Shown in pieces: positions 22,051-32,559 of a DNA stretch of 64,000 bases (its first letter is position 1; each line of letters starts with the position of its first letter). The position numbers and the translations under genes are program-made. The stretch lies in NCBI GenBank assembly GCA_021234155.1, contig JAJEKV010000049.1, forward strand, positions 10,706,292-10,770,291, written 5' to 3'. This stretch comes from Isoetes taiwanensis. Taxonomy: Eukaryota; Streptophyta; Lycopodiopsida; Isoetales; Isoetaceae. Under the pieces are notes generated by a model that saw nothing but the letters and a program-made list of their open reading frames with translations, ran no database searches and was not told where the DNA came from.

Positions 22051-22306
22051 AGAAGCCCGTGAGGTATGCGGCACCTCCAAAGCTATAATGGGTAGACTGC
22101 TCTTAGGCTCCACATTAATACCTCCGCCTGTTTCTTTTGCATAAGCTTTGCATAGATAAGAAGCAAGAAGAAAAACATAGTAAGAGCACACAAAAATTAG
22201 ACAGTTAAAAGCTTGTATCTTTGGAGTAGAAGGAAGAACGAAAAGGTCTTTGGACTATCGGTAAAACGAAAGGCCGGTGCGGTATGCTTGGAGAAGACGG
22301 AAAAAG

Positions 22307-22497
22307 TCAAGGGCTTTTACGCTCCATCATCTCTGCAGATTTCAACCCTGCAAGAATCGTTGCACTTTGAGCTTGTCTCTGTGCTTCCTGGAATATTTAT
22401 GTGCATCCTTAGCAGCCAAAATCTCGGCATCCTTTCTCTGCAGCAAAGCATGTGCCCTAACTTTGTATGCTGCAAAATCCTCCCGCATTTGAGCTGC
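22307..22497 (-). pseudogene. Captured exon of a GRIP/golgin-like coiled-coil gene
   Basis: The minus strand begins after a splice-acceptor-like CTTAG and reads AAQMREDFAAYKVRAHALLQ, then RKDAEILAAKDA. In another frame it continues EAQRQAQSATILAGLKSAEM and ends at a TGA at 22307. The YKVRAHALLQ-K-DAE pattern is what I associate with plant GRIP/golgin coiled-coil proteins of the trans-Golgi (recalled, not checked). One frameshift breaks it. The intron-style border suggests capture of genomic DNA rather than of an mRNA. Confidence 0.6.
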
Positions 22498-23504
22498 CTA
22501 AGTTTTCAAACAAATGTATTATCAGGGAATGGCGATGCAAATACCTCCAAAAAGGAAAAAATGGTTCCAAAAAGACCTTGCTCCGCCGATTCTTACTGCC
22601 ATAGGAAAAAATGGTACCAAAAAGGGCTACAGGCACCATTTCTGAGCGCCATAGCCGCACCATAGCCGCCAAGAAACATTGCCGCCCTCCATATCCGGCT
22701 GTAAGCTAGGATTCGACCCTTTTTTTTAAGGCAAATCCGTCATCCCTTTTTTTTAAGGCACACCAAGATTGGGTGCTCATTTATGCTTCTTTGATGACGC
22801 TGGGATGGCGCTTCACCACGGCGGCAGGGCTAAGCCTTCCGATCTGAAAGACTCCAAAAAAAGCTTTAAATGTCCACCGGCTTGCCCCCTCGCGAAGATC
22901 GGCTACCCACGATTCTTGGGATTGATAGGCTCTTCAATCTCCATGGCGCGCCTGTTTCTTCCAAGATTGGCCGAGGTTTTCCTATTTTATATACTTGATC
23001 TTTTTTTTCGCCCGGATCATGCATGGTGCCTAATCTTTAGCGCAATCTGAAACACATCGACATTTGGTAGGGACGGAGGTAGAAGCTCTGTAAATCCCCT
23101 TCAGCTTGGATCCCCTGTTATGTCTCGTGTTACCTGGTAATATATTTCTCTCTAATTGAAATTCAAGAAGTGTATTTGTATCGATGCAGAGAGCTTCGGA
23201 TTTGCACTAACATAGGGAAGATTTGAATCCGGATTACAGCGATGGATGTGGAGAATTACAGAGATGGAGGTGAGGTGTTACAGCAGAAGCATACAGCCAT
23301 GCCCAAAACCATGCCCAAAACGAAAAGGCCCAAAAGGTATGTACCAAATTTCAAATTTCAAGCATGGGCGGGAAAAAAAAGGCGGGGTAAAGTGATAAAT
23401 AAAAATAATACATTAAAAAAATTATTTTCGAACTGGCTAGGTAATATGTCTTTTTATATGTCTAACAAATCTCTCTCAAAGTTGCAATATGTGTGCTGGT
23501 ACGT

Positions 23505-23560
23505 TCACATGTCCTAAATTATTTTGACCTTCACATGTCCTAAATTATTTTGACCTTATA
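23505..23560 (+). repeat. 26-bp tandem duplication
   Basis: CACATGTCCTAAATTATTTT plus GACCTT occurs twice in direct succession. Confidence 0.75.
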
Positions 23561-24189
23561 GGTGAATCTTTGTTAGGCCATGGAATATTTATTTAATAAG
23601 ATGATAATATATTAAAAAATCTAAGTTAAAAAAAGGGGTATTACAAGATGCAATAATATATTTAAAAAAACTATAGAGAAAAGGGAAAGTATTTAACTTC
23701 ATATAATATGAGGGTGTTTAACTTTATATGTACATTGGCAGGAGGTGCTTCTACATATTCTATCACTTAGGGCCCTGTGGGGACTGGAGCCAGTCGGCCA
23801 GCCAGCTTTATGATATAGTGGCCAGCCAACCAGATGATATAGTTTGAACCTTTAGGACATTGTCCTAAATCTCTTCTTTTTCAAAGGTATGTACAAAATC
23901 CCCCCGCTTCCTTTTTAATTTCAAATTTCCTTTTTAATAGCATGGTTGTGTTTATATGTGTGCTTGTATAATCATATTTTACACCTTATGTTGACCTTAG
24001 AGGTGCTAGGCATATAATTCTTATGTCTAAGATAAAAAGTTGGCTTATACAAGATTATAGTACACTTTAAATTAGTGCACTTTATTTCAAAGGAAATCAT
24101 GCATGGCTATACTATATATTGCTTTCCATGGACCATGTGCTAGTATGCTATACTATACTATATAACTATATATTGCTTTGTATGGACGG

Positions 24190-24660
24190 TGTGCTAGTAT
24201 GCTAATGCGTGTATTATGAAATTGTGGTAGTATAAAGTACTAATGTGTGCTAATTAAGCTGTGCTAGTATAAAAATGCCCTCCGCAAAAATAATCTCTGC
24301 CCTTGAAATTGCCTTTTTTTACTCTGAGCTGCCTTTCTCGACTCGCGAGTCAAGAAAGGCCCTCAAACCTGCGTTTTTTGCTTTGAGCTGCCTTTCTCAC
24401 TCGCGGTCGAAAGAAGGCCCGACCCTAAAACCGCGTTTTTAAGCTTTGAGCTGCCTTTCTCGACTTCGAGTCGAAATGCTCCCCGATCCCTAAAACTGCG
24501 TTTTTAAACTTTGGTCCCTTTCTCTGGCAGCCAGTGGAGAAAGGCGAAAGCTCAAAAACGCAGTTTTATGAGGGCATTTTATACTAGCCGCGACTTAATT
24601 AGCACACATTAGTACTTTATACTACCACATTTCATAATACACGATTAGCATACTAGCACA
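24190..24660. mobile_element. Foldback element with roughly 95-bp arms, inside the TIR element
   Basis: 24190-24283 (starting TGTGCTAGTATGC) is an imperfect reverse complement of about 24568-24660 (ending GCATACTAGCACA). Both arms carry TAGTATAAAGTACTAATGTG-like sequence and end inward in an ATGCCCTC block. The roughly 285-bp centre holds several of the palindromic units described in the next entry. This looks like a MITE or foldback unit nested in the larger transposon. Confidence 0.75.
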
Positions 24661-24995
24661 ATCCCCTAAAACCCTCGTTTTTAAACTTTTGTTTGCCTTT
24701 CGACTCGCAAGTCGAGAAAGGCCTTCCTAACCCTAAAACACGAGTTTTTAAGCTTTGATGCCTTTCTCGACTCGCGAGTCGAGAAAGGCCTTCTGAACCC
24801 TAAAACCTGCGTTTTTCGCTTTGAGCTGCCTTTCTCGACTCGCGAGTCGAGAAAGGCCTTCTGACCCCTAAAATCTGCGTTTTTCGCTTTGAGCTGCTTT
24901 TCTCGACTTCGCGAAGTCGAAAAGAATCCTGACCCCTAAAACTGCGTTTTTGGCTTTGGTACCCTTTCTCAACTTCCAGTCGAGAAAGGCTCTCT
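24316..24995. repeat. Array of palindromic CTTTCTCGACTCGCGAGTCG units
   Basis: About eight units of roughly 70-80 bp, each with a palindrome such as CCTTTCTCGACTCGCGAGTC plus GAGAAAGG (24761-24788 and 24830-24857 are perfect) followed by CCCTAAAACTGCGTTTTT-like spacers. Some units have decayed symmetry. The array is split by the right arm of the foldback element. The CCCTAAA strings are not a telomeric repeat because they occur once per unit. Confidence 0.85.
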
Positions 24996-25094
24996 CGTGC
25001 CCGTATTTTTTCCAAAATGGCCTTAAGAACTGTGTTTTATTTTATTTTATTTGCATGTAGCATCACTTGACTAACTTGATTTTGTCTTTTGCAG

Positions 25095-25300
25095 TCCTTA
25101 TCTCGACCAGATAGTACATGCTTGGGAGCAATGAAAAGACCAGTTCATTGAAGAAAGATGCCGAGAAGAGGGTGGTGACATCAGTTGGACATACAAGCAC
25201 GTGGCCTATGAAGGAACTCCTCATACAAATTTCTATCGTCTGTAAGTTGCTCCGTGACTTGGACAGAGCTCCACGCGCCGTTTGCACTAGGTGGTTCATG
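25095..25300 (+). pseudogene. Possible captured exon of unknown gene
   Basis: Follows a splice-acceptor-like TGTCTTTTGCAG and reads SYLDQIVHAWEQ, a stop, then KDQFIEERCREEGGDISWTY and KHVAYEGTPHTNFYRL. A second frame over the same DNA is open for 71 codons (25118-25333). I recognise no family. Confidence 0.3.
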
Positions 25301-25711
25301 TGTGAAGAGGGTGTAATCATTGGGATAATATGACCACTATGATCGCTTCACCCACTGTAATATATATTGTAATAAGCCCATTTATAAATATAAGGTATCT
25401 CAAAACTAGTATTTTTTGGTGATTAAGTAAACAATTTGCTTAATTTTTGTTGGAATTTGTGATCTCTTGTCTACCCACCTAAGAAAATAGAGCCAAAATG
25501 TCTTGGTAAAGGAATTCACCCTCACGCGAAAAACTCTTATTTTGAATGACAAGTAAGCCCCAAAACAGGGACTCGACTCGCTATCCTAGAAAACTGGGAG
25601 AAAGCTTGGATGCACAGTAACAGACAAAAATTCGAATTAAGGACAGTTTTCGGGTCGGGGTGCTTTTTTTGTAAAATAACAGGGTTCCGAAAAAAAGTGG
25701 GAATGGAATGA

Positions 25712-25740
25712 GTCCCACTTTAATTAAATACGACTTGTAC
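25712..25740 (-). repeat. Right terminal inverted repeat
   Basis: 29 bp ending CGACTTGTAC, the perfect reverse complement of 21079-21107. Confidence 0.93.
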
Positions 25741-27274
25741 GCTACCATGGGGGTATGGGAACTTAATTGCAACCTAGGGGGTTACCTTAAAAAGGATTAA
25801 ATTAGCTATGCTAATTTAACGCATTAATAATAATAACCTATAACCTAGGAAATTAGGCTAATTACCATTTGGGAAGGCGCCACCTGCCCCAATCGATTGG
25901 GCAGCATGGGGATTGCCAAGTTTGGATGCCAACTTGACCCCTATCCCGGGATTGACTCCCTCAAGATCGACCAAGGAAGGCCGGAGCTGGGCGCCATCGA
26001 CACTTGCGTAAGATCACCATAATTATCGTCCCTCAGAAGTAACAAAATGAATTCTCAACTCCCGTAAGATGGAGGCCCCCATGGAAACGAGTCCAGCCGT
26101 AATTGTGTAGGTGGCTATGTGAATTCTAGTTAACACTTGGTTGTGTCCGTCCCTCTCTGTTCTCTTTGTGAATCAATCATAGAAACTAACCCTTGATTGT
26201 ATAAACAAGTTCTCTTTATATTCAATTCTTGGTCTTACTCATGAAAGGATGGATTGTTAGTTCTTTATTTAATCTGACTCAAACGGGGGATTACGGGGGT
26301 AGAGGCCTCTCGAACCGCAGTGTATTGTAGTATGCTCCTAGATAGCATACAGAGTCCCATTTAATGCGGCTGTGCACAAGAACCCACCGGGTCCTAGATG
26401 CTATGGTCTGGCTTAGCACCATACAAGGAACACAGTGGTGACATGAGGGGTGGGGTCTTGCATGAGCATACAAGGCTCCTGAGACTCCTACAATGGGCTA
26501 GGGCCCGATGGCCGGTCCACGTTGAGGGGCGGGTATGGGTCCGACACTCCCCAGGTGTAGTGGTGTGATCCGTATGGAGCACCATGCACTTTGAGTAGAT
26601 TTAGGGTGAGTAAGTCGGGACGGGATGCGGGGTCGCTGATGCGGCACGTATTCTCTAGCTCACCCATGGAACCACTGTGATTCTGGAAGGGGACGCCTCC
26701 CCGACCTGCCTCATCGGACCAGGCGTCATGAACCTGGAGTAGGCTCAGAGGGTGATGCCCTGAGTTTGCGTCTCCGGAAGGCTATAGCAAAGCCATAGCA
26801 TGAATCGACCCATCTGCAAAGTGTGCACAGGAGGGGCGGATGGAGTGGACAACCCTAGCCAATGTTCTATGCCAGCCAACGCCATGCCAAGACTTCGGTC
26901 TGGCTGATCCCTTGAGGCCCACCGTCGATGATCCCACCGGGTCTGAGCGGGGGTAGAACACAGGTTCGGGTGTTTTCTTAGGATTAGATGCATATTCTAT
27001 GCCGTTGGTATCTTAGATGGATTCGCCACCCTTCGTGGTGGTTATTTATGTATATTCATGCTGTGTGCTAACCCTTGTATTCATGCTTCCGCGACGTAGG
27101 AGTCCCATTGAAGGCGTGGGCCGAATGACCCCTTCGTGTCCTTCTTTCGGGCCTCATTTCATAGATGGCCCGAAATAGACGGAGGGCCCTGCTCATGGTG
27201 AGATGATTGCCATGGGAGGGGAAAGTCCCCGTATGTATACGTCCGCGGGTCGTATATATTCTGGGAGCGTCACA
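25741..27274 (+). repeat. 3' LTR of the second chromovirus, part 2
   Basis: Resumes at GCTACCATGG, exactly where the 5' LTR continues (7962 onward), and runs to CGTCACA at 27268-27274. Together with part 1 it gives 1606 bp, equal to the 5' LTR within a few bases. Confidence 0.92.
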
Positions 27275-27652
27275 TCTACCAACCACATCTACTATACATC
27301 TTAAGAAGTGCAGTCTTGACAAACATATCATTTTTAAGATAATCGATGTTATACCAACTATGAGTAAAGCTGGCTTCACTCAAAACTCCAACTCTAGAAC
27401 ATATATTGATAATTGTAAGCACGACATTGATGTTGCATATTCTAAAGTTTGTTTAATGATCCGCATGGTAATGTTTTTGCCTATTGCATGAAGAAACCAC
27501 TAATGTCCATATCATTTCATCTATGTAGCTATTTGTTTAATTGTTTGCTGTGCTTTGCTTCTCTCGACCCCTTGAATCAGCATTAGGATTGCAAATGTAT
27601 AAAGGCTGTATTTTCTCTTATAGCTCCCACTTTACTGATTTTGCATCCTTAG

Positions 27653-28999
27653 AATATGTAGCATAATAACAGGGGGTTTTCTTTATGTTTTTGTACGCTT
27701 TTCACTAAGGTTTTCCTATGATTTTGTGATGTATTCAAATGGATGTACTAATGCGTACATCTAGAGTGCACCATTTCTGAGCCATTGATTTTAGCCTTTT
27801 TTTTTTCAATGGTCAACAACCAATGGCTCACAACAAAAGCCCTTTTTTTTGTGCGTGTGGTGCATAATGGTCAACAACCAATGGCTCACAACAAAAGCCC
27901 TCTTTTTGTGTGTGTGGTGCATAATGGGCACATGAAGTGCTTGAAGGGCGCATGTAGTGCAGTTTCGCCGCCGGCAACACATTTCTTATCATAACTTCTG
28001 ATCCAGAGCTCTGTTTGAGATGATTTTTATTGCGTTGGAAAGCTCTCTCCGAGATCTTTTTTATAGTGTATGATATGGATATGTTTGGTTAAGTTATTTA
28101 TGCTCAAACAACAATTTTTCGGTCGGGTTTGGTAGGCTTTCACATCCTACCAGCTGATTAATACAGGATTGTGCTATTGGATATTGTTTTATGGCTCATT
28201 CCGAATGAAGCTTGCAAAAAATTACCATGCATTTTTAGATTTTGAGGCAGTTATGAAGCAAATTCCAAGGCTTCTAGATCCTTGTGCTAACAAGCAGAAA
28301 AGTTTCCCACTTTGGTTTCTCACCACAAGAATCCATGGAGGCCAAAGGTCATTGTTAAATTCCAGCTTGAAAAATGTTTGTGTATGGGTGTTGCAAACTT
28401 TATGACTTTCGTAATAATGGGATCAATCTGCTCTATCTTTATGGTAACTTTTACTTATGTTTTATTTGTTTTATTGTGATGAAATTCAAAAGCTACGTGT
28501 GATGAAAGCCTCAAATGAATTCTAGTTTTTTCCTCGGGTTTGAATTCTAAAATTTTTATCACATTGGGGGACATCCCTAAGGCCCCTCGGCGCGCCAAAT
28601 TTTTTTTTTTTTTGCAACACAAACCATTAACATCCAACATATTAAAATTAAATCCCCAACACATAACAACCAACACATAACAACTATTGACATTAACAAC
28701 CAACACATAACTACCATTGACATTAATTAACACAACCATTGGGTCCAGCAAATTTAAATTAAAATCCCCCTTAAACCCCCTTTGGTTTGGGTGCATATTC
28801 ACACGGGGGGTGACGTAGGGCAGCGAGAGCCCTCATAATTGTATTTTGCACGTACGAAATCAACACCATATAGTATTCCGCTTGAAATCTTATAGTATTT
28901 TGCGAATCTTGTTATACAGTATAGCAAATTTTGTACTTGCATACCCCACAAACGAGGAACTTTACGTACGGTGTAGATTAAGGAATAAGGGGTGAATAT
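27653..28999 (+). repeat. Dispersed 1.35-kb repeat, copy 1
   Basis: Matches 52528-53885 along its length. It starts AATATGTAGCATAATAACAG and ends GGGGTGAATAT in both copies. It contains two tandem units of about 59 bp near 27810-27930 (AATGGTCAACAACCAATGGC and following) where copy 2 has three. A T/A-rich block follows near 28590-28760. There is no coding domain, and no ends typical of LTR or TIR elements are seen at the shared boundaries. Confidence 0.9.
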
Positions 29000-29289
29000 A
29001 AACATCATAACAATAGAATCTTATCAATACTTTGAGAAAATCTCATTTGGTATGATGTCATATGTTTGCCTTCTATGCAATGTTCGACTTTTATTTGTTT
29101 TACATTTGGTGAGCTAAATTACGTTAGAGAGTACAAAAGTTATACACAGGGTTTGAGACCTTTGGGTTGTACAGTAAGTACACCCTAATCCCATCCATCC
29201 GTTGAAAAGTGGAGCGGTTGAGATGCTGCCACTTCATGATGGGGCATGCACCATGCCTCTAAACCATTGGATCAAGAGGGAAGTGAAAT

Positions 29290-30083
29290 TGATACGGGGG
29301 CATGCTAGGGGGTGTGGTCCAGAGAAGAAAATAACTAAGGCAATGGGGTATTTTGAAAAACAATGGTTACAAGGGCAAGATAGTAAGATACCAAGGAACA
29401 TGGGGGCAAGATATTATTTCAATCAACCATTAGAAAGGGAGGATATTTTTAAGAGATAAGGAAAATATCCTATCTTAAGGAAAAGGGAAAATATACGAAA
29501 TAGACTTCATGCAAATTAAGCTGCAGGGAGGTGACCGAAATAGCAAAAGCGGAGACCTTTTTGCGGACACAAAGGCCCGATCTGTTACAAAAGGAGACAA
29601 CGTCCAGTTCCGAGGGAACTGACACTGATTCCGGCACCAGCTGTGGGTTTAGGCTGCGTTGCTCTTCATTCCGGGACCTGTGACACAAACTCAACCTTTA
29701 GTGATCTGATCCGAACCAACCAGCAGCTGCGGACAGTGGTTGAGAATTCTGCAAGTGGAATACTAGCCATGACCTTCCCTGTGAAACTAGTGATTGATTC
29801 CATCTCTTGCTTTAGGCTGTGTTGAGCCTATCCAAGCCCAGAACCATTGTAAGATCGGATTGCTCACAAGCTGAAGGGATAATAGGCTGTGACCAATTCC
29901 TTTCATTCTTCCCTTGGAAATTGCCTTAAGTTTTATCTGGATCCGGTTGGGTGGAGAACTGGATGCCCAAATCCATTGGTTGTGGAAACCAACGCTATTG
30001 CTCATATATAAAGACTGTTTTCTTTGTATTGTCTGTGCAATTGTTGTAATTACGTCTTTAAGCTTTCCCCTGAAAGCGTATCA
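29290..30083 (+). repeat. 5' LTR of the gag-only element
   Basis: 794 bp with TGATAC/GTATCA termini; nearly identical to 31769-32554. TATATAAAGA near 30004-30013 could be a TATA box (inference). Confidence 0.95.
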
Positions 30084-30085
30084 AG

Positions 30086-30097
30086 TGGTATCAGAGC
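30086..30097 (+). other. Primer binding site, initiator tRNA-Met type
   Basis: TGGTATCAGAGC two bases after the 5' LTR is an exact complement of the initiator tRNA-Met 3' end. Confidence 0.93.
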
Positions 30098-30120
30098 GGG
30101 TTGATCCTCAGATCTGATCA

Positions 30121-31187
30121 ATGGCCCAACGCTTCAATGTTACTGAAGCGCAGTATCAGCAAGCCTTGTCTAATGCTGGTTACATTGCATCTCAGTCAGC
30201 ATTACCTATGCCTAGTAGTCAGCAAGAGTATGACCGGCAAGTGGAATTGTTGGCTATCCTGTACCGCTTCCTTCCTGATATTTATCAGCAACCTCCTTTG
30301 CCTAATGGTCCTCCTCCAGTAAATCCCCCACCGCCACCTAAGCTGAGAAAATGGTTGGAGAAAGCGGATATGCCGTCTTTCAAAGGGGGAAAGACAAAGC
30401 CTGTCAAGGTTGTTAGCTTTATCAGCCAATGGAAAAGTTCTTTGAACGAGTGCAGGCAACAGATGTGGAAAGGCTGCAAGCCATGGACACTTATTTGAAA
30501 GATCGAGCTCAAGCATGGTGGCAAGGCAGACGAGAGTGTGATCCCAGGATCATTAATTGGGAAAGTTTCAAAACGGCTTTTGAAGCACATTATTTACCCT
30601 CTAACTATCACAGTGAGTTACGCAGGGAATGGGATCGCCTGAAACAGGGGGAAACTGAGAGTATTCAGTCTTATACATCCAAATTCACTCATTTAGCGGC
30701 ACTGATAAGAAATTTGGATGGGAAAGAGCTTCTGAGAAAATATGTCAGCGGATGTAGGGATGATATTTATGCGGAAATGGAAATATTTTTCCCAAAAGAT
30801 TTAAATGAAGCCATAAAACTAGCATCCGCAGTGGAGCGGAAACTAGATCCAAAGTCTAGGAAGTTTGATATCTGGGATGAGGAAACTTCAGACCAAGAGG
30901 GCAAAAAGGGTGGCAAAGAGAAAAACGGAAGTAGGGAATCTTCCAAGAGCTCTAAGAGGAAGAGAAATAATGGCAATGGTAATGGTTCCGAAAGGAAGGG
31001 AGAGGAGGGAAGTCAAATTAAACTGCGGAAGGAAATTAAGGAACCAAAAGGTGGATGCTATAGATGCGGAGGAAAGCATTTCCTAAGGGATTGCCCATTT
31101 GGAGAAGGGGGGATCACAAAAGAGGAACCATCTAAACCTCAAAAGGTTGTACCAATACATGCTATTGTCCCAAGCCCGTGGTTGTAG
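30121..31187 (+). pseudogene. gag: Gag of the TR-GAG element, one frameshift
   Basis: Starts at the ATG 30121, 24 bp after the PBS (MAQRFNVTEAQYQQALSNAG). A Pro-rich linker (PPPVNPPPPPKLRKWLEKAD) precedes the gag core. Near 30428 the frame shifts by one base; the second frame (30429-31187) carries the retrotransposon-gag domain (MDTYLKDRAQAWWQG, FKTAFEAHYLPSNY, LRREWDRLKQGETESIQSY) and a long basic Lys/Ser/Asn stretch. The knuckle CYRCGGKHFLRDCP has one residue fewer than the CX2CX4HX4C rule. If the shift is real, the copy makes only a truncated N-terminus unless ribosomes change frame. Confidence 0.9.
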
Positions 31188-31350
31188 AAATGCATGCTAT
31201 TGAAGGTCCCAAGCCCGTGGAGGATGTACCTGGGACCTCTAAAGCTGCTGAAGAATGGAAGAAATGTGAGGAACGGGCAAAGGCTATGGCTCCAAATTGG
31301 TACTATGGGGTAAAAATCATAAAAATTTGCATTCTTTGGGTAAGATTTGT

Positions 31351-31398
31351 AAGATTTGATTTGATTTGATTTGATTTGATTTGATTTGGTTTGGTTTG
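31351..31398 (+). repeat. (TTGAT)n / TTTGG microsatellite
   Basis: Seven or so TTGAT repeats pass into TTTGGTTTGG just after the gag stop. Confidence 0.8.
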
Positions 31399-31517
31399 TA
31401 ATATTTGATTTTTATGTGGAATAAAAATTAAATTATTATGAAAGCAAGGTGCATAAGATGTAATTTGAAAGGTGGAAATTGTTGTTATTGGAGCAATAGG
31501 CCTAACAAAATTACATT

Positions 31518-31660
31518 AGTACCGTGGAGGTACGTAACTAAGTAGTACCGTGGAGGTACGACAAAATACTAATGTATCAATTAGTACCGCGGAGGTACAA
31601 ATGATAGTACGTCTTGGTGAAGGTACAAGAACATATCGTCACCGTGGAAGCACGCGCATA
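31518..31660 (+). repeat. Repeated GTACC-GTGGA-GGTAC hairpin motifs
   Basis: Three clear copies of AGTACCGYGGAGGTAC (near 31519, 31546, 31581) and decayed copies at 31605-31656. Each pairs GTACC with GGTAC around a five-base loop. They lie between gag and the 3' polypurine tract of the gag-only element, where packaging or dimer signals could sit (inference). Confidence 0.75.
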
Positions 31661-31768
31661 TTATTTGCAAACCTTCGTGACGCATGGGGCAATCGCCTTG
31701 AGAAGGCATGGGGCCCACTGGAGCGTCTTTGGAAGATCGCGGATGATCTTCATTAAGAAGGGATGGAT

Positions 31769-32554
31769 TGATACGGGGGCATGCTAGGGGGTGTGGTCCA
31801 GAGAAGAAAATAACTAAGGCAATGGGGTACTTTGAAAAACAATGGTTACAAGGGCAAGATACCAAGGAACATGGGGGCAAGATATTATTTCAATCAACCA
31901 TTAGAAAGGGAGGATATTTTTAAGAGATAAGGAAAATATCCTATCTTAAGGAAAAGGGAAAATATACGAAATAGACTTCATGCAAATTAAGCTGCAGGGA
32001 GGTGACCGAAATAGCAAAAGCGGAGACCTTTTTGCGGACACAAAGGCCCGATCTGTTACAAAAGGAGACAACGTCCAGTTCCGAGGGAACTGACACTGAT
32101 TCCGGCACCAGCTGTGGGTTTAGGCTGCGTTGCTCTTCATTCCGGGACCTGTGACACAAACTCAACCTTTAGTGATCTGATCCGAACCAACCAGCAGCTA
32201 CGGACAGTGGTTGAGAATTCTGCAAGTGGAATACTAGCCATGACCTTCCCTGTGAAACTAGTGATTGATTCCATCTCTTGCTTTAGGCTGTGTTGAGCCT
32301 ATCCAAGCCCAGAACCATTGTAAGATCGGATTGCTCACAAGCTGAAGGGATAATAGGCTGTGACCAATTCCTTTCATTCTTCCCTTGGAAATTGCCTTAA
32401 GTTTTATCTGGATCCGGTTGGGTGGAGAACTGGATGCCCAAATCCATTGGTTGTGGAAACCAACGCTATTGCTCATATATAAAGACTGTTTTCTTTGTAT
32501 TGTATGTGCAATTGTTGTAATTACGTCTTTAAGCTTTCCCCTGAAAGTGTATCA
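31769..32554 (+). repeat. 3' LTR of the gag-only element
   Basis: 786 bp. It differs from the 5' LTR by a short deletion of a TAGTAAGA-type repeat and a handful of substitutions. Confidence 0.95.
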
Positions 32555-32559
32555 GAAAT

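Larger units (their letters stand above)
21079..25740. mobile_element. TIR DNA transposon (4.66 kb) with captured gene fragments, nested in an LTR
   Basis: Its outermost 29 bp (21079-21107) are the exact reverse complement of 25712-25740. Removing it restores LTR continuity. The palindrome GTAC at both ends may be a 4-bp target duplication or part of the TIR; the sequence cannot separate these. No transposase domain is visible, so it is non-autonomous. Inside are a purine tract, coding-like pieces on the minus strand flanked by splice-like sites, a foldback element and a palindromic tandem array. This is the make-up of Pack-type TIR elements (inference). The termini do not match the CACTA ends or any TIR family I can name. 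Confidence 0.85.
7879..27274 (+). mobile_element. Large Ty3/gypsy chromovirus, interrupted by a TIR transposon in its 3' LTR
   Basis: Direct repeats of about 1.61 kb bound this element: 7879-9489 on the left, and 21007-21078 plus 25741-27274 on the right once the nested element is removed. LTRs begin TGTGRCG and the right copy ends CGTCACA. The PBS is at 9492 and the polypurine tract at 20993-21006. Gag, protease, RT, RNase H, integrase and a chromodomain follow in order on the plus strand, all decayed. Total is about 14.7 kb without the insertion, long for a chromovirus because roughly 6.4 kb separates the PBS from gag. Possible target duplication CATCT (7872-7876 and 27273-27277) is offset by two bases on the left, so it is tentative. 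Confidence 0.88.
29290..32554 (+). mobile_element. Gag-only LTR retrotransposon (TR-GAG type), complete ends
   Basis: Direct LTRs 29290-30083 and 31769-32554 begin TGATAC and end GTATCA. GAAAT flanks both sides (29285-29289, 32555-32559), a perfect 5-bp target duplication. The PBS follows the 5' LTR. The 1.69-kb interior encodes only Gag; no protease, RT or integrase motif is present. This is the structure of the non-autonomous TR-GAG elements known in plants, which must borrow Pol from a partner. The LTRs differ by few substitutions and one short indel near 29380, so it is the youngest element in the window. Confidence 0.95.

Noticed and set aside
24660-24960. Telomere-like CCCTAAA strings
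   Set aside because: They occur once per 70-80-bp palindromic unit, not as tandem 7-mers, so this is not an interstitial telomere.
24316-24995. CRISPR-like array
   Set aside because: Regular palindromic repeats with spacers, but the spacers are themselves repeated and the context is a plant transposon.
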